Assembly (NCBI GenBank): GCA_954871525.1
Contig: OX940868.1
Location: 28,515,056-28,579,055, forward strand
DNA length: 64,000 nt
Origin: Parietaria judaica
Taxonomy: Eukaryota > Streptophyta > Magnoliopsida > Rosales > Urticaceae
Direction of reading: 5' to 3'
A model generated the notes under the pieces. It saw only the letters and a program-made list of their open reading frames with translations, did no database searches and was not told the DNA's origin. Numbering within the stretch: the stretch's first letter is position 1; each line of letters begins with the position of its first letter. Position numbers and translations under genes: made by a program. Below are positions 63,341-64,000 of this stretch, piece by piece.

Positions 63341-64000
63341 TGTTTAACCTAAGTTTTGAATATATTAAATGTTCAAACGAAATTGGGCCTGTGAAAAGCA
63401 AAGCCCAAAAGCCCACTGGTCACTTGATCGTATCTGAGCCCGAGCAGAACTAAAAGCCCAGAAGGCAAAATATTCCTCTGAGCAAAATATGCTCAAAAGA
63501 AGTCCGAGCAGAGTTCAAAAGGAAGAATCCGAACAGAACTCAAAATCACACTTCAAACACTTGGTTGAAACCAACACCCAAAGCTCCTCCCAAACTGATC
63601 GTCTCAAAAGGGATCCGAGCAGAAGCCGAACGAAACCCCCGAGCAGAAAGGAGCTCTACGTCCAAGCACGAACAGACCTGGTCAGCCACTTCAATTCAAA
63701 CCTCCGACGACCGACCAGAAAAACCGCCACGACCCGAATTCAAACCCCACGACGACCAGTCAAGGTCCACTACTACGACAATATCGCAAGACGTGGCCCA
63801 CGTGTCAGCTCGGCAGCAAGTCAAGCCCCGAACTCGAAGCCACTACCAACGTCCACCTCCAACGGGCAGAAGCCATACGCCTATAAAAGCAAGAAGGCAG
63901 CCCTTCTACACGCACCCAAGCATCCACCATTGAGAGAAGAGAGTCTGTGAGAATTCGTATCTTCAGAGTGTTTTCTTTCATTTTCGATCTATCAGGAATT
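63341..64000 (+). mobile_element. Probable LTR of a Gypsy-type retrotransposon, cut by window end
   Basis: It starts near TGTTTAACCTAAGTTTTGA, an opening common in plant LTRs. Then comes a long stop-poor, GC-richer, purine/C-rich region with repeated 'ccgagcagaa' words (63430-63660), a TATA box (CTATAAAAGC at 63881-63890) and a CCATTGAGAGAAGAGA leader-like segment. The element's body would lie beyond 64000. The 153-codon open frame at 63489-63950 is Ser/Arg/Lys-rich LTR sequence, not a gene. The superfamily call is a guess. Confidence 0.5.

Noticed and set aside
63489..63950. 153- and 122-codon frames near the right edge
   Set aside because: Overlapping low-complexity frames inside an LTR-like region, upstream of its TATA box.

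Overview
The window looks like eudicot nuclear DNA. It has AT-rich intergenic sequence, GT-AG introns and plant-specific gene families (Aux/IAA, IQD, OXS3-like, type-B hexokinase). Plant DNA-transposon families carry recognisable target-site duplications (TSDs). I see no bacterial, organellar or viral genes, no rRNA or tRNA gene and no CRISPR array. The species cannot be named from what I can see. All gene models were built by hand from splice signals and reading-frame continuity, without transcript support.

Layout. From 1 to about 19.4 kb there are no intact genes: AT-rich spacer, a Copia-like LTR fragment, two hAT-type elements with perfect 8-bp TSDs (2805-3759, 4503-5124), small MITEs and a short-LTR retrotransposon remnant (18040-18752). 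From 19.78 to 21.93 kb lies a five-exon Aux/IAA gene of the IAA18/IAA26 type on the plus strand. From 26.2 to 35.1 kb lies a nested transposon cluster: a Helitron with both ends visible, three very large inverted repeats of 1.0-1.8 kb, and a deleted hAT element that carries one of them. Further MITEs occur at 36.6-37.9 kb. A nine-exon hexokinase gene (499 aa, catalytic residues kept) is on the minus strand at 38.72-42.75 kb. From 43 to 49.5 kb there are transposon remnants, including a RICESLEEPER-type hAT pseudogene with a 211-bp tandem duplication. An IQD calmodulin-binding gene (three exons, 366 aa) is at 50.09-51.52 kb. A Harbinger-type element is at 52.5-53.2 kb. A gene for an uncharacterised two-pass membrane protein is at 57.40-59.40 kb, with a likely short third exon. 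A two-exon OXS3-like stress gene is on the minus strand at 60.57-61.56 kb, with a palindromic G-box/ABRE upstream. The window ends inside a probable Gypsy-type LTR.

How the genes relate. The five genes are independent single-gene transcription units, not a pathway cluster. Their likely roles are auxin-response repression, glucose phosphorylation and sensing, calmodulin-linked microtubule or membrane scaffolding, an unknown membrane function, and nuclear stress tolerance. Four of them have purine/pyrimidine microsatellites in the 5' leader. The most unusual non-genic structure is the set of three giant hairpins at 28.6-34.4 kb. One is a composite foldback made of two opposed MITE copies around a further inverted repeat.
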